From CAWDAQ01 sp963800325 (GTDB taxonomy: Bacteria > Actinomycetota > Actinomycetes > Actinomycetales > Dermatophilaceae): DNA of 64,000 nt. Of the stretch, positions 15,361 through 23,930 are shown piece after piece. Below the pieces are notes generated by a model, which was not told where the DNA came from, did not search any database, and saw only the letters and a program-made list of their open reading frames with translations. The number at the start of each line of letters is the position of its first letter. Position 1 is the first letter of the stretch. The stretch is taken from NCBI GenBank assembly GCA_963800325.1, contig CAWDAQ010000005.1, positions 806,001 through 870,000 of the forward strand, given 5' to 3'. The position numbers were made by a program, and so were the translations under genes.

Positions 15361-16658
15361 CCGCCCGTCGCGCGGAGCGGGTCTTCCTCCTGCTCACCGC
15401 CACCCGCTGGTTCCCCGTAGGCCTCGTCGTCGGGCTGCTCACCCTCATCGCGCTCCAACGCGGGATGGACCTGGCCCAGATCGGGGTCATCGCCTCGGCG
15501 CAGGGGTTCGTCGTCCTCGCCCTCGAGCTGCCGACCGGGGGGTTCGCCGACGCCCTCGGCCGGCGGCCGGTACTCCTCGTCGCCGCCGGGGTCAACGTCG
15601 CCGCCGCGACGCTCTTCATGCTCGCCCACGGCCTGTGGGCGTTCGTCGCCGCGTTCGCGCTGCAGGGCGTGTTCCGGGCCCTGGACTCCGGCCCGCTCGA
15701 GGCGTGGTACGTCGACGCCGCCCACGCCGAGGACCCCGCCGCGCCGGTGGACCAGGTCCTCGCCCGGGGCGGCACCGTCCTCGGCGTGAGCATCGCCTCG
15801 GGGGCGCTGCTGTCGGGCGGGCTCGTCGCCTGGCACCCGGTGACGTCCATGACCGCGATCGAGCTGCCCGGCTGGATCTGGGTGGGCCTCGCCGCCGCCC
15901 ACCTGGTGGTCGTCGCGGCGTTCATGCGCGAGCCGGCCGCCCACGTCGACGCCTCAGGGCTCCGGCGGGCGCTGCGGTCGGCCCGGGAGGCGCCGCGCGT
16001 CGTCGCGGACGGGCTCGGGACCCTGCGGGCCGACAGGGTCCTGCTCTGCCTCGTCCTCGTCGAGGTCTTCTGGGCGGTCGCGATGATCGCGTTCGAGACG
16101 TTCAACGGCATCCGGCTCGCGGAGATCCTCGGCAGCGAGGACGCCGCCGGAGCCTGGCTCGGCCCCGCCTCCTCGGCGGCGTGGGCGCTGTTCGCGGTCG
16201 GTTCCGCCCTCGCCGGGTGGGCGAGCCGGCGCGTCGGGGTCGCGTGGACGGCGATCGCCTCGCGGGTGCTCAACGGGTTGTTCGTCGTGCTCATGGGCCT
16301 CGCCGGCGGGGCCGTCGGGCTGATGACCGCGTTCCTGCTCGCCTACACCCTCCACGGCAGCGCCGGGCCGATGCACAACACCCTGCTGCACCGCCGGGCG
16401 GGTCCGGGGAACCGCACGACCGTGCTGTCGATGAACTCCATGGTGGCCGGCGGGGCGTACTCGCTCGCGATGCTCGCGCTCGGCCCGTTCGCCGAGGCGA
16501 CCTCGACCGCGACGGCCATCGTGCTGTGCGGCGCCGTCAGCGTCCTCGGCGCCGCCCTCTACCTCCCCGCCCTGCGCTCCGAGCGCCCGGGACCCGGGAT
16601 GCTCCGGGTGGCCCGGGCCTCGTCGGCCCGACGGGCGAGCTCGGCGTCGGGCGGGTAA
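15357..16658 (+). CDS. MFS transporter
   Basis: A 433-aa membrane protein with about 12 hydrophobic segments. The loop after helix 2 (TGGFADALGRRPVLL) is the MFS motif A region. It is translationally coupled (ATGA) to the ArsR-like gene, which points to regulated efflux; the substrate is not visible. The last 100 nt overlap the 3' end of the convergent truA gene. The C-terminal tail after about residue 403 is soluble and Ser/Arg-rich. Confidence 0.9.
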   Translation: MTARRAERVFLLLTATRWFPVGLVVGLLTLIALQRGMDLAQIGVIASAQGFVVLALELPTGGFADALGRRPVLLVAAGVNVAAATLFMLAHGLWAFVAAFALQGVFRALDSGPLEAWYVDAAHAEDPAAPVDQVLARGGTVLGVSIASGALLSGGLVAWHPVTSMTAIELPGWIWVGLAAAHLVVVAAFMREPAAHVDASGLRRALRSAREAPRVVADGLGTLRADRVLLCLVLVEVFWAVAMIAFETFNGIRLAEILGSEDAAGAWLGPASSAAWALFAVGSALAGWASRRVGVAWTAIASRVLNGLFVVLMGLAGGAVGLMTAFLLAYTLHGSAGPMHNTLLHRRAGPGNRTTVLSMNSMVAGGAYSLAMLALGPFAEATSTATAIVLCGAVSVLGAALYLPALRSERPGPGMLRVARASSARRASSASGG

Positions 16659-17479
16659 CGCACCTCCTCCAGGCTCAGGCCGTGGGCGGGCATGACGGTC
16701 ACCCCGGGGTCGCGGCTGCCGGCGGCGAGGACCTCCTCGGGCCACGTCACCGGGCGCCTGCCCTCCCCCACCGCGACGGCGGCACCGACGAGGGCGCGGA
16801 CCATCGAGTGGCAGAACGCGTCGGCGACGACGGTGGCCTCGAGGGTGCCGTCCCCGGCCGGGGCCCACGAGTAGGCGAGCAGGGTGCGGATCGTCGTCGC
16901 CCCCTCCCGCCGGCGGCAGAAGGCGGCGAAGTCGCGCAGCCCGACCAGGCGCGCCGCCGCGGCCTCCATCGCGGCCGGGTCGAGCCGCCGCCGGTGGGTG
17001 ACGGTGTCCCGGCGGCGGAGCGGGTCCGCGGCCGCCGGGTCGTCGCAGAGCCGGTAGCGGTAGCGGCGCGAGGTCGCGGAGAACCGGGCGTCGAAGCCGA
17101 CGGGGGCGACCGCGGCAGCGTGGACGACGACGTCCGGGGGGAGCACCCCCGCCAGCCGGACCGGCGCGGCCTGCTCCGGGGTGCGGTCCGAGCGCCCCGG
17201 CAGGACGGCCCACGCCGCGGGGTCGACGTCGGCGTGGGCGACCTGGCCGCGGGCGTGGACGCCCGCGTCGGTGCGGCCGGCGACGGTGAGGCGCACCGGC
17301 TCCGGGGACCGCAGCACGGTCGCGAGGGCCGCGCCGAGGGTGCCCTCGACGGTCCGCAGTCCGGGCTGGGCGGCCCAGCCGGCGAAGTCCGTCCCGTCGT
17401 AGCCGAGGTCGAGGCGAACGCGCAGGTGGGGGGCCCTCCCCCGCTCCCGCGCACGGCCGGGGACTGCGGCGCCGGACAT
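16559..17479 (-). CDS. truA: tRNA pseudouridine synthase A
   Basis: A 306-aa enzyme that makes pseudouridine at positions 38-40 of tRNA anticodon arms. The catalytic aspartate is Asp71 in GRTDAGVHARGQ; YDGTDFAGWAAQ and RRYRYRLC motifs agree with TruA. The last 33 codons overlap the convergent MFS gene, and the C-terminus (GPGRSERRAGR) is basic and probably extra. The ATG at 17479 has a TAGGGT hexamer 6 nt upstream. Confidence 0.95.
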   Translation of the reverse strand: MSGAAVPGRARERGRAPHLRVRLDLGYDGTDFAGWAAQPGLRTVEGTLGAALATVLRSPEPVRLTVAGRTDAGVHARGQVAHADVDPAAWAVLPGRSDRTPEQAAPVRLAGVLPPDVVVHAAAVAPVGFDARFSATSRRYRYRLCDDPAAADPLRRRDTVTHRRRLDPAAMEAAAARLVGLRDFAAFCRRREGATTIRTLLAYSWAPAGDGTLEATVVADAFCHSMVRALVGAAVAVGEGRRPVTWPEEVLAAGSRDPGVTVMPAHGLSLEEVRYPPDAELARRADEARATRSIPGPGRSERRAGR

Positions 17480-17485
17480 GGGGGC

Positions 17486-17491
17486 ACCCTA
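17486..17491 (-). promoter_or_regulatory. Putative -10 box of truA (TAGGGT)
   Basis: TAGGGT on the minus strand lies 6 nt before the truA ATG, predicting a leaderless mRNA. It is paired with the divergent box at 17545. Confidence 0.45.
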
Positions 17492-17544
17492 ACGACTGGG
17501 TCTCTATCCCGGCGACCCTGCCGGGTTCGCTGCCCGGAGGCTTC

Positions 17545-17550
17545 TAGGCT
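17545..17550 (+). promoter_or_regulatory. Putative -10 box of the pgmB-GH65 operon (TAGGCT)
   Basis: TAGGCT ends 6 nt before the GTG at 17557. No ribosome-binding site lies between, which supports a leaderless start. Confidence 0.45.
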
Positions 17551-17556
17551 TGCCGG

Positions 17557-18270
17557 GTGGAGTGGGATCACTACGAGGCAGCGCTGTTCGACCTCGACGG
17601 CGTGCTCACGCCGACCGCGGAGGTGCACATGCGGGCGTGGGCCGAGCTGTTCTCGGGCTTCCTCTCCTCCCGGCCGGGGCAGGCGCCCTACACCGACGAG
17701 GACTACTTCGCGCACGTCGACGGCAAGCCGCGCTACGACGGCGTCCGGGACCTGCTGGCCGCGCGCGGCATCGTCCTGCCCGAGGGAGGCCCGGACGACG
17801 ACCCGTCCGCCGAGACGGTGTGCGGGCTCGGCAACCGCAAGAACGCGGCCTTCACCCGCGTCCTCGCCCGGGACGGGGTCACCCCCTACCCCGGCTCGGC
17901 GGCGCTCGTGGAGGACCTGCGGCGCCGGGGCACCGCGCTGGCCGTGGTGTCCTCGTCCGCCAACGCCGCGCAGGTCCTCGACGCCGCCGGCCTCGCCGAC
18001 CGGGTCGACGTCCTCGTCGACGGTCGGGTCGCCCGCGCGGAGCACCTGCCGGGCAAGCCCGCCCCGGACACCTTCCTGCGGGCCGCCTCGGCGCTCGGGG
18101 TGGATCCCCCGCGTGCGGTCGTCCTCGAGGACGCGGTCTCCGGGGTGCAGGCCGGGCACGCCGGGGGGTTCGGCCTCGTCGTCGGCGTCGACCGGGGCGC
18201 CGGCCGGGACGTCCTGACCGCGGGGGGCGCCGACGTCGTCGTCGCCGACCTCGAGGAGCTGCGCCCGTGA
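17557..18270 (+). CDS. pgmB: Beta-phosphoglucomutase family HAD hydrolase
   Basis: A 237-aa HAD-fold protein. Motif I is FDLDGVLTP with nucleophile Asp12 and acid Asp14; the cap domain follows, then SSSANAAQVL (motif II), a Lys in GKPAPDTFL (motif III) and VLEDAVSGVQAG (motif IV). This set fits beta-phosphoglucomutase, which turns beta-glucose 1-phosphate into glucose 6-phosphate. The next gene, a GH65 phosphorylase that yields that sugar, starts inside its stop (GTGA), which strongly supports the assignment. Confidence 0.92.
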   Translation: MEWDHYEAALFDLDGVLTPTAEVHMRAWAELFSGFLSSRPGQAPYTDEDYFAHVDGKPRYDGVRDLLAARGIVLPEGGPDDDPSAETVCGLGNRKNAAFTRVLARDGVTPYPGSAALVEDLRRRGTALAVVSSSANAAQVLDAAGLADRVDVLVDGRVARAEHLPGKPAPDTFLRAASALGVDPPRAVVLEDAVSGVQAGHAGGFGLVVGVDRGAGRDVLTAGGADVVVADLEELRP

Positions 18271-20807
18271 ACCTCGGCTCGGTCGGACCGGACCCGCTCG
18301 ACCGGGGCCGCTTCCCCGTCGACCCGTGGCGTCTCGTCGAGACCTCGCCCGAGATGGGCGACCTCGGGGTCGTCGAGACCCTGTTCACGGTCGGCAACGG
18401 CTACCTCGGGCTGCGCGGCAACCCGGAGGAGGGCCGGGAGGCGCACACCCACGGGACCTTCGTCAACGGCTTCCACGAGACGTGGCCGATCCGGCACGCC
18501 GAGGCGGCGTTCGGGTTCGCGCGCACCGGGCAGACCGTCGTCAACGTCCCCGACAGCAAGGTCATGAAGCTCTACGTCGACGACGAGCCGCTCATCATCG
18601 GCACCGCCGACCTCGAGCACTACGAGCGCGTGCTCGACATGTCCGAGGGCGTGCTGCGCCGCGAGCTCGTCTGGCGCACCCCGGCGGGCAAGCGGGTGCT
18701 CGTCCGCTCCACCCGGATGGTCTCCTTCACCCAGCGCCACCTCGCGATGATGACGATCGAGGTGACGATGCTCAAGGGCTCGGCGCCGGTCGTCCTGTCC
18801 TCCCAGATCCTCAACCGACAGGACGGCGAGGACGAGTACCACGTGACCGCGGCCGCGATGGGTGAGGGCGTCGACCCGCGGAAGGCCTCCCGGTTCGACG
18901 AACGGGTGCTCATCCCCAAGACGCACGGGGTCGACGGGGGACGGATGGTGCTGGGCTACCAGTGCGCCCGCTCCCGCATGACCCTCGCGGTCGCCGCGGA
19001 CCACCAGATGCGCACCGAGAACACGTTCGAGAGCTCCGCGTCGAGCAGCGATGATCTCGGCAAGACCGTCTACCGCGTCGAGGCCCACGAGGGCATGCCG
19101 ATCCTGCTCGAGAAGGCGGTGACGTACCACACCTCCAAGGGGGTGCCCGTCCCCGAGCTCGTCGACCGCTGCCACCGCACGCTGGACCGGGTGGCGAGCA
19201 CCGGGTTCGAGCACCACGTCCACGAGCAGCGCCGGTGGCTGCGGGACTACTGGGCCGACACCGACGTCGTCGTCGCCGGAGAGCCCGCCGTGCAGCAGGC
19301 GGTGCGCTACAACCTCTTCCAGCTCGCGCAGGCGACGGCCCGCGCCGACCAGCAGGGCGTCCCCGCCAAGGGGGTGAGCGGCTCCGGCTACGAGGGACAC
19401 TACTTCTGGGACACCGAGGTCTACGTGACCCCGTTCCTCGCCTACACCTGCCCGCACCTGGCCCGGAACACCCTCCACTTCCGCCGCCGGATGCTGCCGG
19501 CGGCGCGGGAGCGGGCCCGCGAGCTCGCCCAGCACGGGGCGCTGTTCCCGTGGCGGACGATCAACGGCGAGGAGGCGAGCGCGTACTACGCGGCGGGTAC
19601 GGCGCAGTACCACATCGACGCCGACATCGTCTTCGCGCTCGGCAAGTACGTCGACGTCACCGGCGACACCGGGTTCCTCGTCCGGGACGGCATCGACGTC
19701 CTCGTCGAGACCGCCCGGATGTGGGCCGACCTCGGGTTCTGGCGCAGCAACGGCGAGCGGACCTTCCACATCCACGGGGTCACCGGCCCGGACGAGTACA
19801 CGACGGTCGTCAACAACAACCTGTTCACCAACGTCATGGCCCGCTACAACCTCGAGCGGGCGGCACGGGCGGTGCGGGACATCGCCGCCACCGACCCGCA
19901 GGCCCACGAGCGGATCGTGCACCGGCTGCGGCTGCGCGACGCCGAGGTCGTCGAGTGGGAGGACTGCGCGAAGGGGATGACGATCCCGTTCGACTCCACG
20001 CTGGGGATCCACCCCCAGGACGAGCACTTCCTCGACCGGGAGGTCTGGGACCTCTCCTCGACCCCCGGGCAGCTCCGGCCCCTGCTCCTGCACTACCACC
20101 CGCTGGTGATCTACCGGTTCCAGGTGCTCAAGCAGGCAGACGTCGTACTCGCGCTCTTCCTCCAGGGCGACCGGTTCACCCTCGAGGAGAAGCGGAAGAA
20201 CTTCGAGTACTACGACCCGATCACCACCGGTGACTCGACGCTCTCGGCGGTCGTGCAGTCGGTCGTCGCCGCCGAGGTCGGCTACCACGAGATGGCGCTG
20301 GAGTACTTCCTCCGCTCGCTGTTCGTCGACCTCGCCGACCTCCACGAGAACACCGTCGACGGGCTCCACGTCGCCTCGGCCGGCGGCGTGTGGAGCGCCC
20401 TCGTGCACGGCTTCGCCGGACTGCGGGACCACGGCGCGACGCTGACGTTCGACCCCCGGCTGCCGCCGAGCTGGTCCGAGCTGACGTTCCGCCTGCGCTG
20501 GCGCGGGACCCGGGTGGTCGTCCGGCTCGCGACCGACGAGATCGGGTTCCGCATCGACGACCCGGGTGAGTTCCCCGAGGCCGAGGTGGCCGTCCAGGTC
20601 CGCGGCGCGCGGTACGTCGTCGCGCCCGGCGCGGGCGAGGTCGTCGCCCCGCTCGCCGACCAGGGACCCCGGATCGACGGCTGGCTGTCCCCGCGCCCCC
20701 GCGTGGGGGCCCGCCGGGAGGACGGGACCTACATCACGGCCGGTGTCCCGGACCCGAGCATCCGGATCGGCGACGGCAGCCCGATGCACGAGGTGCCGAT
20801 GGGCTGA
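18267..20807 (+). CDS. Glycoside hydrolase family 65 disaccharide phosphorylase
   Basis: An 846-aa GH65 enzyme with N-terminal beta-sandwich, helical linker, (alpha/alpha)6 catalytic barrel and C-terminal sheet. The catalytic acid is Glu510 in HGVTGPDEYT; GHYFWDTEVYV and a phosphate-site HENTVDGLHVAS also match. Family members split maltose, trehalose, kojibiose or nigerose with phosphate to glucose and beta-glucose 1-phosphate; the exact substrate is not decided by the sequence. Translationally coupled to pgmB. Confidence 0.93.
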   Translation: MNLGSVGPDPLDRGRFPVDPWRLVETSPEMGDLGVVETLFTVGNGYLGLRGNPEEGREAHTHGTFVNGFHETWPIRHAEAAFGFARTGQTVVNVPDSKVMKLYVDDEPLIIGTADLEHYERVLDMSEGVLRRELVWRTPAGKRVLVRSTRMVSFTQRHLAMMTIEVTMLKGSAPVVLSSQILNRQDGEDEYHVTAAAMGEGVDPRKASRFDERVLIPKTHGVDGGRMVLGYQCARSRMTLAVAADHQMRTENTFESSASSSDDLGKTVYRVEAHEGMPILLEKAVTYHTSKGVPVPELVDRCHRTLDRVASTGFEHHVHEQRRWLRDYWADTDVVVAGEPAVQQAVRYNLFQLAQATARADQQGVPAKGVSGSGYEGHYFWDTEVYVTPFLAYTCPHLARNTLHFRRRMLPAARERARELAQHGALFPWRTINGEEASAYYAAGTAQYHIDADIVFALGKYVDVTGDTGFLVRDGIDVLVETARMWADLGFWRSNGERTFHIHGVTGPDEYTTVVNNNLFTNVMARYNLERAARAVRDIAATDPQAHERIVHRLRLRDAEVVEWEDCAKGMTIPFDSTLGIHPQDEHFLDREVWDLSSTPGQLRPLLLHYHPLVIYRFQVLKQADVVLALFLQGDRFTLEEKRKNFEYYDPITTGDSTLSAVVQSVVAAEVGYHEMALEYFLRSLFVDLADLHENTVDGLHVASAGGVWSALVHGFAGLRDHGATLTFDPRLPPSWSELTFRLRWRGTRVVVRLATDEIGFRIDDPGEFPEAEVAVQVRGARYVVAPGAGEVVAPLADQGPRIDGWLSPRPRVGARREDGTYITAGVPDPSIRIGDGSPMHEVPMG

Positions 20808-20857
20808 GCGGGCCGGTGGGGCCGCTCCCCCGGCTCGCGGGGCCGGCGGCGCACGAC

Positions 20858-20899
20858 GCGACGGCCGCCCGCCCCCGGTCGGGGGCGGGCGGCCGTCGC
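20858..20899. terminator. 19-bp bidirectional terminator hairpin
   Basis: The arms 20858-20876 and 20881-20899 are perfectly complementary over 19 bp with a GGTC loop. It separates the convergent GH65 and rplQ genes and can serve both. Confidence 0.85.
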
Positions 20900-20917
20900 T
20901 CGGGGCCTTCGGGGCGG

Positions 20918-21529
20918 TCAGCCCTGGGTGCGGCCCTCGTCCTCCTCGGCGGCGGGCTCGGCCGAGGCGTCGCCCTGCGTGTCCTCGGTGGACTCGGTGG
21001 GCTCGCTGGCCCCCGTGGACTCGGCGACGTCCGCGGACTCGGCCTCGGCGGCCGCGACCGCGGCGGCCTGGGCGGAGGCCTCAGGGGTCTCGGGGGCCTC
21101 CTGCTGCTGCGTGTCGCGGGCCGAGCGCCGGGTCGCCGACTCGGCCTCGGCCACGGTGGCCTTCGACGCGATCGGCTCGCGGACGAGCTCGATGACGGCC
21201 ATCGCGGCGTTGTCGCCCTTGCGCGGCCCGAGCTTCGTGATCCGGGTGTAGCCACCCGGACGGTCGGCGACGTCGGGGGCGATCTCGGTGAAGAGCCGGT
21301 GCACGACGCCCTTGTCCTTCACGACGGTCATGACCTTGCGCCGGGCGTGCAGGTCGCCCCGCTTGGCGAACGTCACGAGCCGCTCGGCCAGCGGACGCAG
21401 CCGCTTCGCCTTGGCCTCGGTGGTCGTGATCGAGTCGTGCTCGAACAGCGCCGTGGCGAGGTTGGCGAGCATGAGCCGCTCGTGCGCCGGACCGCCTCCG
21501 AGGCGGGGTCCCTTGGTGGGGGTGGGCAT
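20918..21529 (-). CDS. rplQ: 50S ribosomal protein L17 with acidic tail
   Basis: A 203-aa L17. The conserved core (residues 1-118: PTKGPRLGGGPAHERLMLANLATALFEH, YTRITKLGPRKGDNA) has the usual length. About 85 further residues form an Ala/Glu/Thr-rich acidic tail, common as a variable extension in actinobacterial L17. It is the last gene of the alpha operon, behind rpoA. Confidence 0.96.
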   Translation of the reverse strand: MPTPTKGPRLGGGPAHERLMLANLATALFEHDSITTTEAKAKRLRPLAERLVTFAKRGDLHARRKVMTVVKDKGVVHRLFTEIAPDVADRPGGYTRITKLGPRKGDNAAMAVIELVREPIASKATVAEAESATRRSARDTQQQEAPETPEASAQAAAVAAAEAESADVAESTGASEPTESTEDTQGDASAEPAAEEDEGRTQG

Positions 21530-21569
21530 TGGTGTCTCCCTTGGGTTCTGGTCTCAGCGACTGGCCTCA

Positions 21570-21593
21570 GCGACGGGGTCGGGGCCCCGTCGC
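21570..21593. terminator. Hairpin between rpoA and rplQ
   Basis: A 9-bp stem (GCGACGGGG/CCCCGTCGC) with a 6-nt loop lies between the rpoA stop and the rplQ start. It may be an intercistronic stabiliser rather than a full terminator, since rplQ has no obvious own promoter. Confidence 0.4.
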
Positions 21594-21613
21594 CGGGATC
21601 GGGCTGCGGGTGG

Positions 21614-22660
21614 TCAGAGCTGCTCGTCCTCGGCGAGCGCCCGGCCGTCGTCGACCGGCTCCTCGACCTCGTCGTAGTCCTCCTCGCCGTACGAGTCGGC
21701 GATGGCACTCGGGTCGAACCCGGGCGGGCTGTCCTTGAGGGCGAGGCCCATGCCGTGCAGCTTCGCCTTGACCTCGTCGATGGACTTGGCGCCGAAGTTG
21801 CGGATGTCGAGCAGGTCGGCCTCGCTGCGCCCGACGAGCTCGCCCACGGTGTGGATGCCCTCGCGCTTGAGGCAGTTGTAGGACCGCACGGTCAGGTCGA
21901 GGTCCTCGATCGGCAGCGCGAGGTCGGCGGCGAGCGCGGCGTCCGTCGGCGACGGGCCCATGTCGATGCCCTCCGCCTCGACGTTGAGCTCGCGGGCGAG
22001 CCCGAACAGCTCGACGAGCGTCTTGCCCGCCGAGGCCATCGCGTCGCGCGGCGTCATGGCGTTCTTCGTCTCGACGTCGACGATGAGCTTGTCGAAGTCG
22101 GTGCGCTGCTCGACCCGGGTGGCCTCGACCTTGTACGTGACCGCGAGCACCGGGGAGTAGATCGAGTCGACCGGGATGCGGCCGATCTCCTGCTCGCCGG
22201 ACTTGTTCTGCTGCGCCGAGACGTAGCCGCGGCCGCGCTCGACGGTCAGCTCCATCTCGACCCGGCCCTTGTCGTTGAGGGTCGCGATGTGCATGTCGGG
22301 GTTGTGCACCTCGACACCCGCGGGCGGGGCGATGTCGGCGGCGGTGACGGCGCCGGCGCCCTGCTTGCGCAGGTACATCACGACGGGCTCGTCGTGCTCG
22401 GAGGAGACGACGATCCCCTTGACGTTGAGGATGATCTCGGTGACGTCCTCGGTGACCCCGGGGATCGTCGAGAACTCGTGGAGCACGCCGTCGATCCGGA
22501 TGCTCGTCACGGCGGCACCGGGGATGCTCGAGAGCAGGGTGCGACGCAACGAGTTGCCGAGCGTGTAGCCGAAGCCCGGCTCGAGGGGCTCGATGGAGAA
22601 TCGCGAGCGGCTGTCGGAGACAACCTCCTCGCTGAGGGTGGGGCGCTGTGCGATGAGCAC
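21614..22660 (-). CDS. rpoA: RNA polymerase alpha subunit
   Basis: A 348-aa alpha subunit. The N-terminal dimerisation domain contains FGYTLGNSLRRTLLSSIPG. A linker leads to the alpha-CTD with VRSYNCLKREGIHTVGEL, which contacts UP-element DNA and activators. The tail is acidic. GTG at 22660 is chosen because GGGAAGGA lies 8 nt upstream and homologues begin with the LIAQRPTL segment; an ATG at 22678 would precede the ribosome-binding site. Confidence 0.98.
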   Translation of the reverse strand: MLIAQRPTLSEEVVSDSRSRFSIEPLEPGFGYTLGNSLRRTLLSSIPGAAVTSIRIDGVLHEFSTIPGVTEDVTEIILNVKGIVVSSEHDEPVVMYLRKQGAGAVTAADIAPPAGVEVHNPDMHIATLNDKGRVEMELTVERGRGYVSAQQNKSGEQEIGRIPVDSIYSPVLAVTYKVEATRVEQRTDFDKLIVDVETKNAMTPRDAMASAGKTLVELFGLARELNVEAEGIDMGPSPTDAALAADLALPIEDLDLTVRSYNCLKREGIHTVGELVGRSEADLLDIRNFGAKSIDEVKAKLHGMGLALKDSPPGFDPSAIADSYGEEDYDEVEEPVDDGRALAEDEQL

Positions 22661-22808
22661 GGTGTCTGTCCTTCCCACGGGCGACCGCTATATGACGCCT
22701 CGTGCAGGTGCCGGTCCGGCCGGCGCCGGCCCGTCTCGGTCCACGGGTCCGGCCTGGGCGCCCCCGCACCCCGCCCGCGCGGACGGCGGACGGGGTCGGG
22801 GACGAGGA

Positions 22809-22826
22809 GGGGGCGCGGACGCCCCC
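22809..22826. terminator. Hairpin downstream of rpsD
   Basis: A 7-bp stem (GGGGGCG/CGCCCCC) with a CGGA loop lies just after the rpsD stop, ahead of rpoA. Its role as attenuator or processing site is inference. Confidence 0.35.
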
Positions 22827-22832
22827 GGTGGG

Positions 22833-23441
22833 TCAGTTCTTCGAGTAGAGCTCGACGATGAGCTGCTCGGTGAGCTGGCTGTCGATCTGCTCGCGCACGG
22901 GCAGCTGGTGGATGAGGACCTGGAGCGAGCCCGGCACGACCTGCATCCAGGCCGGGGTCGGCCGCTCGCCGAAGGTCTCCCGGGCGAGCTGGAACGGGAA
23001 CAGCTCGACCGAGGACTTCCGGATCGTGACGATGTCGTAGGCCCCGACCCGGTAGGACGGCACGTCGGTGCGGCGCCCGTTGACCTCGAAGTGGCCGTGG
23101 GTCACCAGCTGGCGGGCGTGCCGGCGCGTGCGAGCCAGACCGGCCCGGTAGATGACGTTGTCGAGCCGGGACTCGAGGATGACGAGCAGGTTCTCACCGG
23201 TCTTGCCGGGGCGGTGGGCCGCCTCCTCGTAGTACCGGCGGAACTGCCGCTCCATGACGCCGTAGGTGAAGCGGGCCTTCTGCTTCTCCTGCAACTGGGT
23301 CAGGTACTCCTTCTCCTGGATCCGCCGGCGGCCGTGCTGGCCGGGCGGGAAGGGACGGAGCTCGAAGTTCTTGTCGCCGCCGACGAGGTCGGTCTTGAGC
23401 CGGCGGGACTTCTTGGTGATGGGTCCGGTGTAGCGGGCCAT
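22833..23441 (-). CDS. rpsD: 30S ribosomal protein S4 (zinc-free form)
   Basis: A 202-aa S4. The S4 RNA-binding domain has RLDNVIYRAGLARTRRHARQ and VNGRRTDVPSYRVG. The N-terminus (LVGGDKNFELRPFPPGQHG) contains no cysteine, so this is the C-minus type without the zinc knuckle. S4 nucleates 30S assembly and in many bacteria represses the alpha operon. ATG at 23441 is preceded by an AGAAGGT-type site. Confidence 0.97.
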   Translation of the reverse strand: MARYTGPITKKSRRLKTDLVGGDKNFELRPFPPGQHGRRRIQEKEYLTQLQEKQKARFTYGVMERQFRRYYEEAAHRPGKTGENLLVILESRLDNVIYRAGLARTRRHARQLVTHGHFEVNGRRTDVPSYRVGAYDIVTIRKSSVELFPFQLARETFGERPTPAWMQVVPGSLQVLIHQLPVREQIDSQLTEQLIVELYSKN

Positions 23442-23466
23442 GATCTGTGTACCTTCTTTCCCCGGG

Positions 23467-23865
23467 TCAGACGCGGCGGCGCTTGGGCGGGCGGACGCCG
23501 TTGTGCGGCTGCGGCGTGACGTCCTGGATGGCGCCGACCTCGAGGCCGGTCGCCGTGAGCGAGCGGATCGCGGTCTCCCGACCGGAGCCCGGGCCCTTGA
23601 CGAACACGTCGACCTTGCGCATCCCGTGCTCCATGGCACGGCGGGCGGCGGCCTCGGCAGCCATCTGCGCGGCGAACGGGGTGGACTTGCGCGAGCCCTT
23701 GAAGCCGACCTGGCCGGCCGAGGCCCACGAGATCACCGCACCGCTGGGGTCGGTGATCGAGATGATGGTGTTGTTGAACGTGCTCTTGATGTGGGCCTGG
23801 CCCACGGCTACGTTCTTCTTGACCTTCCGACGCGTCTTGGCGCCGGTACGGCTCTTGGGGGGCAT
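23467..23865 (-). CDS. rpsK: 30S ribosomal protein S11
   Basis: A 132-aa S11, the usual length, with AHIKSTFNNTIISITDPSG, GRETAIRSL and the C-terminal TPQPHNGVRPPKRRRV tail. It forms part of the platform near the decoding region. It sits between rpsM and rpsD in the alpha operon order. Confidence 0.98.
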   Translation of the reverse strand: MPPKSRTGAKTRRKVKKNVAVGQAHIKSTFNNTIISITDPSGAVISWASAGQVGFKGSRKSTPFAAQMAAEAAARRAMEHGMRKVDVFVKGPGSGRETAIRSLTATGLEVGAIQDVTPQPHNGVRPPKRRRV

Positions 23866-23930
23866 GCTTCTCCTACGGGGTCTTCAGCGTGTGGGGCGAG
23901 CTCGCGTCCGCGGCGGTGCCGGCGGTCGCG

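Noticed and set aside
18267..20807. Minus-strand long frame antisense to GH65
   Set aside because: Antisense composition noise; the plus frame has full GH65 motifs.
22681..22700. CTATATGACG as a promoter for rpoA
   Set aside because: It lies on the wrong strand context, with no -35 at 16-19 nt on the minus strand; rpoA is likely co-transcribed with rpsD.
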